This document shows positions 16,204 through 24,507 of a DNA stretch of 64,000 nucleotides, piece after piece (within the stretch, counting starts at the first letter, position 1; each line of letters begins with the position of its first letter). Position numbers and translations under genes: made by a program. Source of the DNA: CALLPQ01 sp039819545 (lineage in GTDB: Bacteria > Pseudomonadota > Alphaproteobacteria > Caulobacterales > Parvularculaceae); contig JBCBRS010000004.1 in NCBI GenBank assembly GCA_039819545.1, positions 155,592 to 219,591 of the forward strand, given 5' to 3'. The notes beneath the pieces were generated by a model, which saw only the letters and a list, made by a program, of their open reading frames with translations, searched no databases and was not told where the DNA came from.

Positions 16204-17919
16204 CTATCTATTGGCTGGCGGATGGTTATTTCGGAAGGCTGAATTCAGCGCCTGATCTTCGATCAGAATTTCTTTCTGATAATTCTCCCAGCGTTTGTTA
16301 TCAGGTTCATGGGTGCGAATAATGGTCATTTCCGCGATCGCAAAATCCAGCAGTCTTCTCGCTTGTTGAAGGTCACCTTTCTTTCGAAAAAGGCGAGCCT
16401 GAACATATTGATTGAAGGCTTCATCTTTGCGGACGTGCCAGTCTAAGGCCTCGCCATCATTTTGGATTGCGTGATGGATTTTAGTTGCGTCGGCGCGCAT
16501 CTCCAATGCGCCACTGATATCATCCAGATTCTCATAAATGTCGGCTATACCAGTAAGGCGATCGGCGATTGTTCGTTTAAGGATGATAGCCTTCTGAGAA
16601 TCTTGCTCCTCTCTAAGGAGCTTTTGGTATTGTGAGATAGCGGCGTGGAATTGCGTTAGGGCTTCGGGGAAGTCGTTATTATGTTTTAAAGCAATAATGC
16701 CTTTGAACGACTTGATGTCGGCATCAAGCAGTTGATATAGTCGATTTTCGCTGTTATCCGTATTAAGTTCCGTAGACAGAATGAGCGATTCATTCAGATA
16801 TGATTGAGCTGCACTCGTGTTATCATTGAAAAAATATTGAGTGGCAAGCGTAAATGCAATCTCAGCATGCTGATGCTTTAGGCTCGGCGACGCATTTGTA
16901 AGCAGAGACTTCGTCGCCGCGTACGCTTTTTGCGTTGCGCTTACTCCAGCGTCGATATCACCCCGGCTGGAATGCAAATCGCCGATGAGATGATCAACAC
17001 GTGCCCGTCCGGAGATAAATGAGTCGGTCTCTCTTGAATTCGTGTTTTGAAAATAGGTTGATGCTTTGTCTGCAACCACTTGCAAAACGTCCAATCGACC
17101 CACTGGCTCCAGCCTATCTCTCAAATCCGTCAGCATGAACTCGATCAACCCTTCGGCTTCGGCGCGTTGGCGTTCTGCCTCACGCTGACCATTCCAGGCC
17201 GCTAGCGCGAGACCGCCCATGAGTATCATGCCGGAGAGGGAGGCGGCTGTGACCGTGGTTACAGTTCGGTTGCGGCGGATGAGGTCGCGGCGCACGAGGG
17301 CGTCGAGATTGACGTCCATCATCCCGGCGGCGAGCTTCAAAAAGCCGAGGCGCCGACCATCACCCACATCGCGCAGGTCAGCGGCACAGGGCTCTGAAGA
17401 TGCCGTGCGCCCCGGCTCGTTTGCGGCTCGTCCAATGCCAAGGCTCTCGGGAAAACAGTCAGGGCCCTTGCCCGTAACACTGCCCAGCGGCTCCCCATCG
17501 ACAATCACGGCAAGGATCTTTTTTGGTCCATGCAACCGCGTAAAGGTCTCAATTTCCTGATTGACCCAGCGGGAGGCGCGCGCATGAGGCGAGCACAGGA
17601 CGATCAACCATTCCGACTGCGCAAGCGCGGTCTGGATGGTATCGCTAAGCGAATGCGTTGCGGCCAGCTCTTCGCGGTCGCGAAAGATGGGGCCTAACGG
17701 GTTTCGACCCTCGGGGTTCTTATTCCGGGCACTGGCCGCCGGGTCACTGTCTATTTTAAAATGGCCGGGCGCGCGCCAGGTTTCCAGCTTTCGCGCAAGC
17801 CACGCGGCAACGGCACTGTCTTTATGGCTGTAGCTGATAAAGGCACGGTACCGCGCAGGCCCCGCAGCGCGGCGCGCGTCGTCTGGTCCGTATTTGGTAT
17901 CGCTACCCCCGTCAGCCAT
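16204..17919 (-). CDS. Membrane-anchored TIR-domain protein with C-terminal TPR-like repeats
   Basis: The 571-residue protein starts at ATG 17919; a longer open frame to 17997 is possible but unlikely. A TIR domain occupies about residues 22-145: RYRAFISYSHKDS at the start, then a D-R-E-E-L loop, and RWVNQEIETF. In the last, Glu122 of the WxxxE pattern aligns with the NADase catalytic glutamate known from SARM1-type TIR domains. One membrane helix follows at about 219-242 (SGMILMGGLALAAW). A helical TPR-like region then runs to the C-terminus, presumably on the other side of the membrane. The C-terminal half is AT-richer than the TIR half. The gene lies between a Crp/Fnr regulator upstream and an unknown gene plus a cyclase downstream. 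Confidence 0.88.
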   Translation of the reverse strand: MADGGSDTKYGPDDARRAAGPARYRAFISYSHKDSAVAAWLARKLETWRAPGHFKIDSDPAASARNKNPEGRNPLGPIFRDREELAATHSLSDTIQTALAQSEWLIVLCSPHARASRWVNQEIETFTRLHGPKKILAVIVDGEPLGSVTGKGPDCFPESLGIGRAANEPGRTASSEPCAADLRDVGDGRRLGFLKLAAGMMDVNLDALVRRDLIRRNRTVTTVTAASLSGMILMGGLALAAWNGQREAERQRAEAEGLIEFMLTDLRDRLEPVGRLDVLQVVADKASTYFQNTNSRETDSFISGRARVDHLIGDLHSSRGDIDAGVSATQKAYAATKSLLTNASPSLKHQHAEIAFTLATQYFFNDNTSAAQSYLNESLILSTELNTDNSENRLYQLLDADIKSFKGIIALKHNNDFPEALTQFHAAISQYQKLLREEQDSQKAIILKRTIADRLTGIADIYENLDDISGALEMRADATKIHHAIQNDGEALDWHVRKDEAFNQYVQARLFRKKGDLQQARRLLDFAIAEMTIIRTHEPDNKRWENYQKEILIEDQALNSAFRNNHPPANR

Positions 17920-18074
17920 GATGGCCCCCGCCCGATGCCATTTATTAACAAAATTAAGCATCTTTAACGAAGCCGAACAAGGACCCGGCGGCCACAAACC
18001 TATTCGGTTCAGCGCTTTTTAAGAGCGCCGCAACCGCTTCAATAGCAAAAAATGGGGGAGAGAAAGCCCTGCTG

Positions 18075-18782
18075 TTATCCGCCCGTTTCCTCGGCGGCGA
18101 TTTGCAGGACGCTCTCATCGGTAATCTCTATGGCGCCGCGTCGCAGGGCAATGGCCCCTTTGCGGTGCAGGCTGCGCAGATGGCCGTTCACTTTTTCCCG
18201 GGTCGCACTCAACCGCGCCGCAAGCTGGCTTTGCGTAATCTTAATGATGCCGCGCTTGCCGTCGTCGGACAGGGAGAGGATCAACCGCGCGACCCGCGCA
18301 CGCAGCGGCCGAAACGTCATCTCCTCAATCTGAATATTGGTCTGTCGCAATTTTGAGATCACATCGACCATCACCTGCTGGCTCAGAACAGGACTGGCGG
18401 TAACGGCCTGGAGAAAATGGCTGCTCTTTATGCGGATGAGGAGAGCGGCGCTGAGCGCCGATGCATCGGCCGTACGGGTGCCGCCGTCAATGGCGCCAAA
18501 TTCACCGAACAGTTCCCCCGGGCGTACCTGCGCCACGTTCAAAAATCGTCCACTTTCGGACATCACCGAGATTTCGATCTCACCGCTTACCACAAGGAAG
18601 ACGGCGTCGCTTGGTTCCCCGCGATCAAAAACCGGGGCGCTGGCGGCACACTCCTGATACCGGCTGCCCAATACCAACGCGTCAACCGTATGCGGATCAA
18701 GACCAGCGAAATAGGGCGCCTCCGCCAGCTGTTCACGCAGGCGCTCTCGTTGCGTGCTCTTTGTCTGTTGCCCCATGCCCAT
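18075..18782 (-). CDS. Crp/Fnr family transcriptional regulator
   Basis: A 235-residue regulator. The cyclic-nucleotide-binding domain covers about residues 23-140 and includes a phosphate-binding-cassette-like stretch (GELFGEFGAIDGGTRTADA). Here Glu90 and Arg103-Thr104 stand where cAMP-binding proteins keep Glu and Arg-Ser/Thr. The winged helix-turn-helix is at about 183-206 (TQSQLAARLSATREKVNGHL). No FNR-type cysteines are present, so an Fe-S sensor is unlikely. It is the first gene of the minus-strand cassette ending in a nucleotidyl cyclase, making it a natural reader for the cyclase product. Whether it binds cAMP, cGMP or another ligand cannot be read from the sequence. Confidence 0.92.
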   Translation of the reverse strand: MGMGQQTKSTQRERLREQLAEAPYFAGLDPHTVDALVLGSRYQECAASAPVFDRGEPSDAVFLVVSGEIEISVMSESGRFLNVAQVRPGELFGEFGAIDGGTRTADASALSAALLIRIKSSHFLQAVTASPVLSQQVMVDVISKLRQTNIQIEEMTFRPLRARVARLILSLSDDGKRGIIKITQSQLAARLSATREKVNGHLRSLHRKGAIALRRGAIEITDESVLQIAAEETGG

Positions 18783-18937
18783 GCTGCCCAGTCGTCGGTT
18801 TTTCCCCCAGGATCAATTTATCATACCCCCGGCGCGAAAACAAAAATTCCCCACTGTGACCGGCGTTACGCTCATTCGAGGCCTCAGAGGTTAACCTTAA
18901 CACGTCGTTACCCGGGCTTGGCGCGGGGGAGTGAGCC

Positions 18938-19083
18938 TACTGGTGCCGCAGTGCCCTTTGCGGCACCAGTATGGGTCTCCCAATCGCTCCACCAGAACCA
19001 TCCGGTTATGCGGCAAAATCCGCTGGCGGTGATCCCATCGGTGACCAGACCATCGCTGCCAGCGGGCCTCAATGTTGAGGCCC
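18938..19083. other. Strongly structured intergenic region (leader or small RNA candidate)
   Basis: The 335-bp gap between the Crp gene and the plus-strand gene at 19118 holds three consecutive stable hairpins. The first is a perfect 13-bp stem (TACTGGTGCCGCA, 18938-18950, with its complement at 18959-18971, 8-base loop). The second is a long stem with two G-U pairs (about 19021-19033 with 19051-19064). The third is GGGCCTCA/TGAGGCCC (19064-19083), followed by TTT. It could be a plus-strand leader, a minus-strand leader of the Crp cassette, or an independent RNA. No known RNA family was recognised. Confidence 0.5.
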
Positions 19084-19117
19084 TTTAGGGTCCAGCTGAG
19101 CACTGGGAGAGAGAGAG

Positions 19118-20464
19118 ATGACCGAGATTTTACAAGACCCGCAACCGTTGCGGGCAAACCGAACGCTGATCCGCGAGCCGGCAAGGCTTTTGCACCACAA
19201 GACACCGCCATCGTGGGGGCATGACCATTCCCCCAATGATCCGTACCCCGGCGATACATGCCCAAGCGAACCAGGTCACAATGATCCCCATCATTGTCCC
19301 GCACGGTCATCACATCGGCCTCAAAGCGTCATGTGCTTACCCACAAACGAGACGGATCCGGAGTATACGTTCGGCATAAAAAAACGCCGGTCGCGTCTCG
19401 ACGGTCGTCTCGTCGCGATTTTCAAATTCATTGTACAAATTATTTCTCTCTTTGTCTTTTTATGGGCGAGCGTTTTCGCCTTTACCTATTACAGCAAATA
19501 TCTTCGCAAAATCAGCTACGATGATGGCTACGGCACTGGCTATGGCGACGGCCAGCAACAAACCAATGCCCGCTTTTTTCCCTATACGGTCACACCGGAG
19601 GGCGGGCCTTGCACGGTCTGGGCCGAAGGGCTTTGCGAAGAGGCAGAAAATGCGAAAGCCGCTATCCGTTTTTCCCGCTATTATCTGAATATGGGTGATG
19701 CGCTGAGTGCCGTCAGCGATTGGGACCAGGCGCTGCGTTACTATCGCCAGTCCATTTTCCTTGGCAGTTCGAATGGGGCGCAAGCCGCAATCCTCGCCGC
19801 CAAACGTATCCAGTTTCAGTTGATGACCTGCGAATATGATGAGGCAAGCCTCGCGCGGATCTCCTTTGGGTATCAGAATAACCCCCTCGGCGCGCTTATC
19901 GAAATGCGACAGAAACAGACAGCGCTGAAAGCGCTCGGCTATTACGTAGAGCCGATCAATAATCAGTATACCCCTGCCACACGTAGCGCGATCCGCAATT
20001 TTCAGGGTGATCTCTGGTTTGATCAGACCGGCGTTCTGACTGCGGAGCAAACGACCTTGCTGATCTGTGGCGGCGCGCAAATCGCCAAAGACAGTGCGTC
20101 GGAAAATATCCTTGGTATCATGTATGCTGGCGGGCTTGGCGTTCGTCAGAGTACCGATTTTGCCATGAATTGGTTTACCAGCGCCGCGCGCAATTACAGC
20201 GGCGATGCCGCGTGGAACCTTGCGCTGATGTATGGCACCGGGACGGTTCGCGCCAGCGTTCTCGTCTGTGATGCGGTTCAGAACGCCGAACGCGCCGACA
20301 GCTATCTCAGCGAAGCGGCAAGCCTCGGCCATCCGGCGGCGCGCCATGCCATTAACAAATATCCTTCAGATGACCCGCAAACGCGGTGGCGCAAACTGCG
20401 CGGTGATCTGAGCGCACCAGAAATTCTCGACCGTGTGGGTCGCGGATGTAATCCCAACCAATAA
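19118..20464 (+). CDS. Membrane protein with peptidoglycan-binding-like and Sel1-type repeats
   Basis: The 448-residue protein has a long Pro/His-rich N-terminal cytoplasmic part (1-97) and one membrane helix (about 98-125). Periplasmic TPR-like helices (about 175-250) follow, then a PG_binding_1-like domain (ALKALGYYVEPINNQYTPAT, about 269-288). Two Sel1-like repeats complete it (ILGIMYAGGLGV; AAWNLALMYGTGT, about 331-405). The ATG at 19118 is backed by a strong purine-rich site (GGGAGAGAGAGAG). The N-terminal 70 residues are compositionally odd, and ATG 19331 is an alternative that removes them. It is divergent from the Crp/TIR/cyclase cassette and 12 bp upstream of a lipoprotein gene. The role is unknown; envelope anchoring is inferred. 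Confidence 0.8.
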   Translation: MTEILQDPQPLRANRTLIREPARLLHHKTPPSWGHDHSPNDPYPGDTCPSEPGHNDPHHCPARSSHRPQSVMCLPTNETDPEYTFGIKKRRSRLDGRLVAIFKFIVQIISLFVFLWASVFAFTYYSKYLRKISYDDGYGTGYGDGQQQTNARFFPYTVTPEGGPCTVWAEGLCEEAENAKAAIRFSRYYLNMGDALSAVSDWDQALRYYRQSIFLGSSNGAQAAILAAKRIQFQLMTCEYDEASLARISFGYQNNPLGALIEMRQKQTALKALGYYVEPINNQYTPATRSAIRNFQGDLWFDQTGVLTAEQTTLLICGGAQIAKDSASENILGIMYAGGLGVRQSTDFAMNWFTSAARNYSGDAAWNLALMYGTGTVRASVLVCDAVQNAERADSYLSEAASLGHPAARHAINKYPSDDPQTRWRKLRGDLSAPEILDRVGRGCNPNQ

Positions 20465-20476
20465 AAGGGGAGATCA

Positions 20477-21169
20477 ATGAAGAACCTTGTCTTAGTTGTG
20501 GCTGCACTGATGATGTTTATCTCCGGCTGCACCACGCCCAGCGAACGTAATCGCTTTCAATTGGAGGCGGCCAATGAAATCTGTTCCGTCTCCGCCCTGG
20601 CGGAGGAGAAACAGAGCCTCCTCAGCTCCTCCAACGAGAAGCGCCGATCCCTTGCGGCTCATCAGAATAAATATGGCACCTATACGCAGGAAACGCAGAC
20701 CATCCTCGCGCAAAAGCTTGGCGCCTATGATGCGGAGGTAGAAGCAACCTACCGGATGGTGACGCAAAGCTGTACAGCCTATAACCGGTGTCTGGAGCGC
20801 AATGGACACAAGGAAAATCAGTGCCTGCGCACCGAATCGCTGTGGACTCAATCGCAACAGCGCTTTTCCTCCCTCTCGGTTGATCTGAAAATTATCGAAG
20901 CCGAACTGGAACGCGACCGCATCAAGGCGGCATCGAAAAGGCGCGCACACCACCATAAGCGGCATCATCCGCGCAAAGAAAAATGCTGTGGCTATAAAGA
21001 GTGCTGCGCGCGTGGCTATGAGTGTTGTGAGCGTGGCTATCGGTGCTGCGATACCGGGCGCATCTGTGACGGGCGCCGGTGCGAACGCTCGCAATATCAG
21101 CCGCCGCGCCCGCCCGTGTCGTGCTGCGATACGGTCAATACGATCTTCACTGACTGCTGCACGAGGTAA
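20477..21169 (+). CDS. Lipoprotein with Cys-Cys-rich C-terminal repeats
   Basis: The 230-residue protein has a clear lipoprotein signal peptide with lipobox ISGC (Cys18). A helical, charged middle region (about 30-150) contains two further cysteine-bearing segments and a His/Lys-rich stretch (RRAHHHKRHHPRKEK). The C-terminal 65 residues hold repeated Cys pairs spaced about seven residues apart in a GYxCCxRG pattern (about 172-195), then SCCD and DCCTR. Such dense CC pairs suggest metal binding or a disulfide-stapled surface. Ribosome-binding AGGGGAG precedes the ATG. It is tightly linked to the genes on both sides (12 and 5 bp). I do not recognise a family. Confidence 0.82.
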   Translation: MKNLVLVVAALMMFISGCTTPSERNRFQLEAANEICSVSALAEEKQSLLSSSNEKRRSLAAHQNKYGTYTQETQTILAQKLGAYDAEVEATYRMVTQSCTAYNRCLERNGHKENQCLRTESLWTQSQQRFSSLSVDLKIIEAELERDRIKAASKRRAHHHKRHHPRKEKCCGYKECCARGYECCERGYRCCDTGRICDGRRCERSQYQPPRPPVSCCDTVNTIFTDCCTR

Positions 21170-21174
21170 AGATC

Positions 21175-21606
21175 ATGTGGCACCCCCAATTTCACGGTCG
21201 GCAAAACCCTAAGAGTGCGTTGATGGCCAGTGCCCCCGTCCTTCTTGCTCTTTTGGCACAGACCGGTTTTGGCGCCGCCGCCGACGGCCCGCCAAAAATG
21301 CCCGGACGCCCGGACCCCGCCAACAGCATCCGTCTGTTGGTTGGGGTCGAAACCGGCGAAACGGTGCCACGGCCCATCGCGGGTGCGCAAGTAACGTGTG
21401 GGTGGATGAACCGCCAGGTACGGCTGCGTACGGACAAACGCGGCAATGCGGCGGTGATCGTGACACTTTCGCAGTCGGTACCAAAACAACTTGTCACTGT
21501 TCAGTGTACGGTCACCCATCCGCGCTATGTGCGTTCCGCATTCACCAGAAACATGGATAAGGTTGTTTCGCCCCACCCCGTGCGGGTCAGGTTGCAGCGC
21601 CGTTAA
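21175..21606 (+). CDS. Small exported protein, possible Ig-like/carboxypeptidase-regulatory fold
   Basis: The 143-residue protein has a hydrophobic N-terminal segment (about 15-35, ending TGFGAAA) that looks like a signal peptide. A beta-rich domain follows, with ARPIAGAQVTCGW-type and DKRGNAAVIVTL-type strands, reminiscent of Big/CarboxypepD_reg-like folds. Two cysteines (CGW and QCT) could form a disulfide. An internal ATG at 21223 is an alternative start. It ends 4 bp inside the convergent lptC stop, which marks the border of the accessory block. Function unknown. Confidence 0.68.
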   Translation: MWHPQFHGRQNPKSALMASAPVLLALLAQTGFGAAADGPPKMPGRPDPANSIRLLVGVETGETVPRPIAGAQVTCGWMNRQVRLRTDKRGNAAVIVTLSQSVPKQLVTVQCTVTHPRYVRSAFTRNMDKVVSPHPVRVRLQRR

Positions 21607-22361
21607 TTGCCAGTCGTTGGCGCCGCGGGCGTGCGCGGTGCTTTCGGTTCAAACTTCATCAACACATTGCCGCGAAAGACAACCCGGCGTTCATCGTTGA
21701 AAATTTCGACCCGGTCCGCGCGCAGCTTGCCCCGATCCGACTGACCGGTCACACCGCTCTCACTGGTCACCGTCTCGCCGTCAATTGAGACGATTGCCGC
21801 CGGAGAGCGCAGCACATAAGTGCGCCCATTAATAACGCGCTCCAGCGTCACATCATCTTCCAGCGATAACAGCTTTTCCTCAGATTTGAATTGACCGCGA
21901 TTGGCCGTTGCCAGCGTGCCGGTGCTACCATCGCTCAGGGTTGCGCTGGGCCGGTCGAGGTTCACGACTTTGTCGGACTCACGATCCTGGATCGCGGTGG
22001 CCGCGGTGATTTTATAAGGCTGGCCATCGGCATCGATACCCGCAAAAGTAGGGTTCGTCATCGCGCCGGCCTCCGGCATCACCTCATCAAGAGCGAGGTC
22101 CTCCAGCCGGGTATTGTCCTCCGGCTTATTTTGGCTCGCCACAAAAAAGATGACCAGCAGGATGACGGCCAATCCCGGCAACACATATCGCAGGATCCGC
22201 ACATTGCGCGAGCGCAGCTGGGCTTGCGCGCCCGTCAGGCGGCGCCCAGTGGGCAGATTATCAAGCCGCCCGCGTTGGCCCTGGCTCGCACTGTCACCGC
22301 CACGCGGCGGCACGGCGGCGATCCCGGTCAGGTCAGAAGGCGCGTGTTGATCCGTTGCCAT
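21603..22361 (-). CDS. lptC: LPS export periplasmic protein LptC
   Basis: LptC is the single-helix inner-membrane protein that receives LPS from LptBFG and passes it to LptA. The 252-residue product has a cytoplasmic N-terminal extension (1-55), one membrane helix (about 57-76, YVLPGLAVILLVIFFV) and a periplasmic jellyroll with LptC-type repeats (FAGIDADGQPYKITA; KLRADRVEIFNDERRVVFRG). It is longer than typical LptC because of the N-terminal tail. In most alphaproteobacteria lptC is immediately upstream of lptA; here about 8 kb of accessory genes lies between them. Confidence 0.9.
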   Translation of the reverse strand: MATDQHAPSDLTGIAAVPPRGGDSASQGQRGRLDNLPTGRRLTGAQAQLRSRNVRILRYVLPGLAVILLVIFFVASQNKPEDNTRLEDLALDEVMPEAGAMTNPTFAGIDADGQPYKITAATAIQDRESDKVVNLDRPSATLSDGSTGTLATANRGQFKSEEKLLSLEDDVTLERVINGRTYVLRSPAAIVSIDGETVTSESGVTGQSDRGKLRADRVEIFNDERRVVFRGNVLMKFEPKAPRTPAAPTTGN

Positions 22362-22423
22362 ACCGCGTGACCTACCGGGAAATGGTAAAAAAAGCCAGCG
22401 ACGACCGGGTACGGCTCGGCGCG

Positions 22424-22831
22424 TCAGGGCGCCCGATGGGGCGCGTGGGGCGCGCCCTCTTCGACAAACCGCAAGGTCGCGCGCGCCGAGTCATCACCCT
22501 CAATGACGCGATAAAAACAGGATGGACGCCCCGTGTGGCACGCCGCCCCCGTCTGCTCGACGGCGAGGATCACCGCGTCCTGATCGCAATCAATGTAAAT
22601 CGCCTGCACCTTTTGCGTGTGACCAGAGGTTTCGCCCTTTCGCCATAGTGATTGACGCGAGCGCGACCAGTACACCGCCCGCCGTTCCGCAAGGGTAGCA
22701 GCCAGCGCCTCGGCATTCATGTGGGCAACCATTAAAATCGCGCCGGTCCGATGATCCTGCGCGATGGCTGTAATCAATCCGTCAGCCCCATATTTTGGCG
22801 TGAGGTGCGTGGTTGTGTCAGCGGCGTCCAT
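22424..22831 (-). CDS. hisI: Phosphoribosyl-AMP cyclohydrolase HisI
   Basis: HisI catalyses the third step of histidine synthesis, opening the purine ring of PR-AMP. The 135-residue protein starting at ATG 22831 has the family blocks MVAHMNAEAL, YWSRSRQSLWRKGETSGH and DCDQDA (the metal-binding aspartates), plus the zinc cysteines CH-TGRPSC. The frame remains open to 22966 but that leader is unrelated. It stands apart from other his genes, and no his operon is visible nearby. Confidence 0.96.
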   Translation of the reverse strand: MDAADTTTHLTPKYGADGLITAIAQDHRTGAILMVAHMNAEALAATLAERRAVYWSRSRQSLWRKGETSGHTQKVQAIYIDCDQDAVILAVEQTGAACHTGRPSCFYRVIEGDDSARATLRFVEEGAPHAPHRAP

Positions 22832-22884
22832 GAGCAAAGCGGTAACAGAAAGCCTTCGCGGAGACCAGAGCCGAACGGTGTGCC

Positions 22885-24354
22885 CTAGAAATAGTGAATT
22901 TGTCTGGGTTTGCCACTTCTGCGAATAAACTGAAAGATTGGCGTAAAAATTGCCGATGCGAGCCATAACCGAAACAACATCACCGTAGTTGCTGCGAACA
23001 AATTTGATGGGTCAACGGAAAGTCGGCCGATCTTCCATCCGTAGGCTTCAAAAAAATCAAACAGAGCTGTCCGACCGATAATATCAATCACATACACGAA
23101 TATGTTCTGGATCGACGCAGTATCCGTATTCTCAAAAAATGTTCCACTCTCGCGATGAAGGGCAAAAAACAGGACGGCGAAGGGGACGGAACCCAGAAAC
23201 GCTGCAAATCCAAACTGGCGGACGACATAAAGGAAACGTCTACCAAGCGAAGAGTTGTTTGCGACTGCGCGATCCAACCCAAGCTGGTAAGCATTAGATA
23301 AACCTGCAAATTGATAAGGATAAAGCTTTTTCAGCCGCCCTAGGTTGGCACGTAATGCAACAGCCAAAAAGCCAAAAGCAATAAAGGTCGACGATATGAT
23401 CACGGACCAGTTTAAGCCAGTTCCGTTAGCGCTCATCAAGTCGACCACCCGCGCGGGCAGGCCGAAGCCGAGCAAGCCTGAGGCAACAATGATAACCAAC
23501 AGTGTTGAGGCAGATATTGACAAAAAACCCGCCAACAAAAGGGACCATCCAATCACCCCTCGTAAACGGTTAGCTGGTGGCGCTTCAGGACGCGGTAGTG
23601 GATGATTGAGGGTCGCCAGTGGCTCACTGCGGGAAAGCACGAATAATGGTTGATCAGCAGCCATTTCAATGTAGCCGCCGGGATAAACCGTAAGGTGGCA
23701 AGCAAATATGATGTTTTGATATTGTGTAGGAAAGGTGAAATGCCGGATTGCGCCGTCGCCAATTGTCTCCTCGTCATCAGCATTACCAACCAATCGGCCA
23801 TGTGCATCCAAGTCAAAACGCGTCCCCAAAGCGCCTTTCAATTGTTGTTGTTCCGCTGCTTCAAGGTTGAGATACCCCGGTATATCCTCCACTTGCTCAA
23901 TGAAAAGGAATGGGGATTTGACCGACTCGGATTCACCATAAACGAACTCACCAAAAAATCGCGCATAGGCCCGGGCAAGTTCTCCATCTAACCTAATCCC
24001 GCCCACCTTATTGGCCTCGTGGATATTTGGTGATGTGCCATTTAACGGAAGAAACCTCGACCCCGCGCGGACGCTTTCAGCGTTTTCGGCAAAAAGAAAA
24101 GCCGCCGATTTTCCCTCTTTACGCACCTGATAGAGATCGTAATGGGCATAAAATTCTAATGGGCAATGCTTGACGGTCCACCCATCGCCGTCAGTGATAA
24201 TGTCGTGATCAGCCAAATATTTCATCACGGGCGCATCGCCAGTGACATCTGTCAGTGCCATCTCAAAAGGTCCGCCCGGTGCAAAGTACTCGCGGCGGTG
24301 TTGCAAGCCAGCAAGAAGTGGGCGGTTTCTGAATTTTCTCAAGTTAGTAAGCAT
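22885..24354 (-). CDS. Unknown protein: soluble N-terminal domain plus four-helix membrane part
   Basis: The 489-residue protein starts at ATG 24354 with GGGGAT upstream. Residues 1 to about 250 are soluble and mixed alpha/beta, with no motif I recognise. A Pro-rich linker (about 255-275) leads to four hydrophobic helices: about 283-312, 326-345, 395-415 and near the C-terminus. The topology and length suggest a sensor or scaffold. It is AT-richer than core genes and lies downstream of another unrecognised membrane protein on the same strand, so the two may work together. I do not assign a function. Confidence 0.75.
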   Translation of the reverse strand: MLTNLRKFRNRPLLAGLQHRREYFAPGGPFEMALTDVTGDAPVMKYLADHDIITDGDGWTVKHCPLEFYAHYDLYQVRKEGKSAAFLFAENAESVRAGSRFLPLNGTSPNIHEANKVGGIRLDGELARAYARFFGEFVYGESESVKSPFLFIEQVEDIPGYLNLEAAEQQQLKGALGTRFDLDAHGRLVGNADDEETIGDGAIRHFTFPTQYQNIIFACHLTVYPGGYIEMAADQPLFVLSRSEPLATLNHPLPRPEAPPANRLRGVIGWSLLLAGFLSISASTLLVIIVASGLLGFGLPARVVDLMSANGTGLNWSVIISSTFIAFGFLAVALRANLGRLKKLYPYQFAGLSNAYQLGLDRAVANNSSLGRRFLYVVRQFGFAAFLGSVPFAVLFFALHRESGTFFENTDTASIQNIFVYVIDIIGRTALFDFFEAYGWKIGRLSVDPSNLFAATTVMLFRLWLASAIFTPIFQFIRRSGKPRQIHYF

Positions 24355-24507
24355 ACAAACTATCCCCAAAGTCCTCAAGATAGTTTGCAACTAAGTTTGG
24401 GTTCGTCAAATAAAAATGTGGGACACTGGCAAGTATGAAAACAGGTGTGGGCATCACACCACACATTGACTGTCATAAAAATGCGAAATTTATCTTCGGA
24501 GCCACCT

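Noticed and set aside
18417..19088. Plus-strand frame of 223 codons over the Crp gene
   Set aside because: It is antisense to the Crp/Fnr gene, runs through the structured region, and lacks any recognisable domain.
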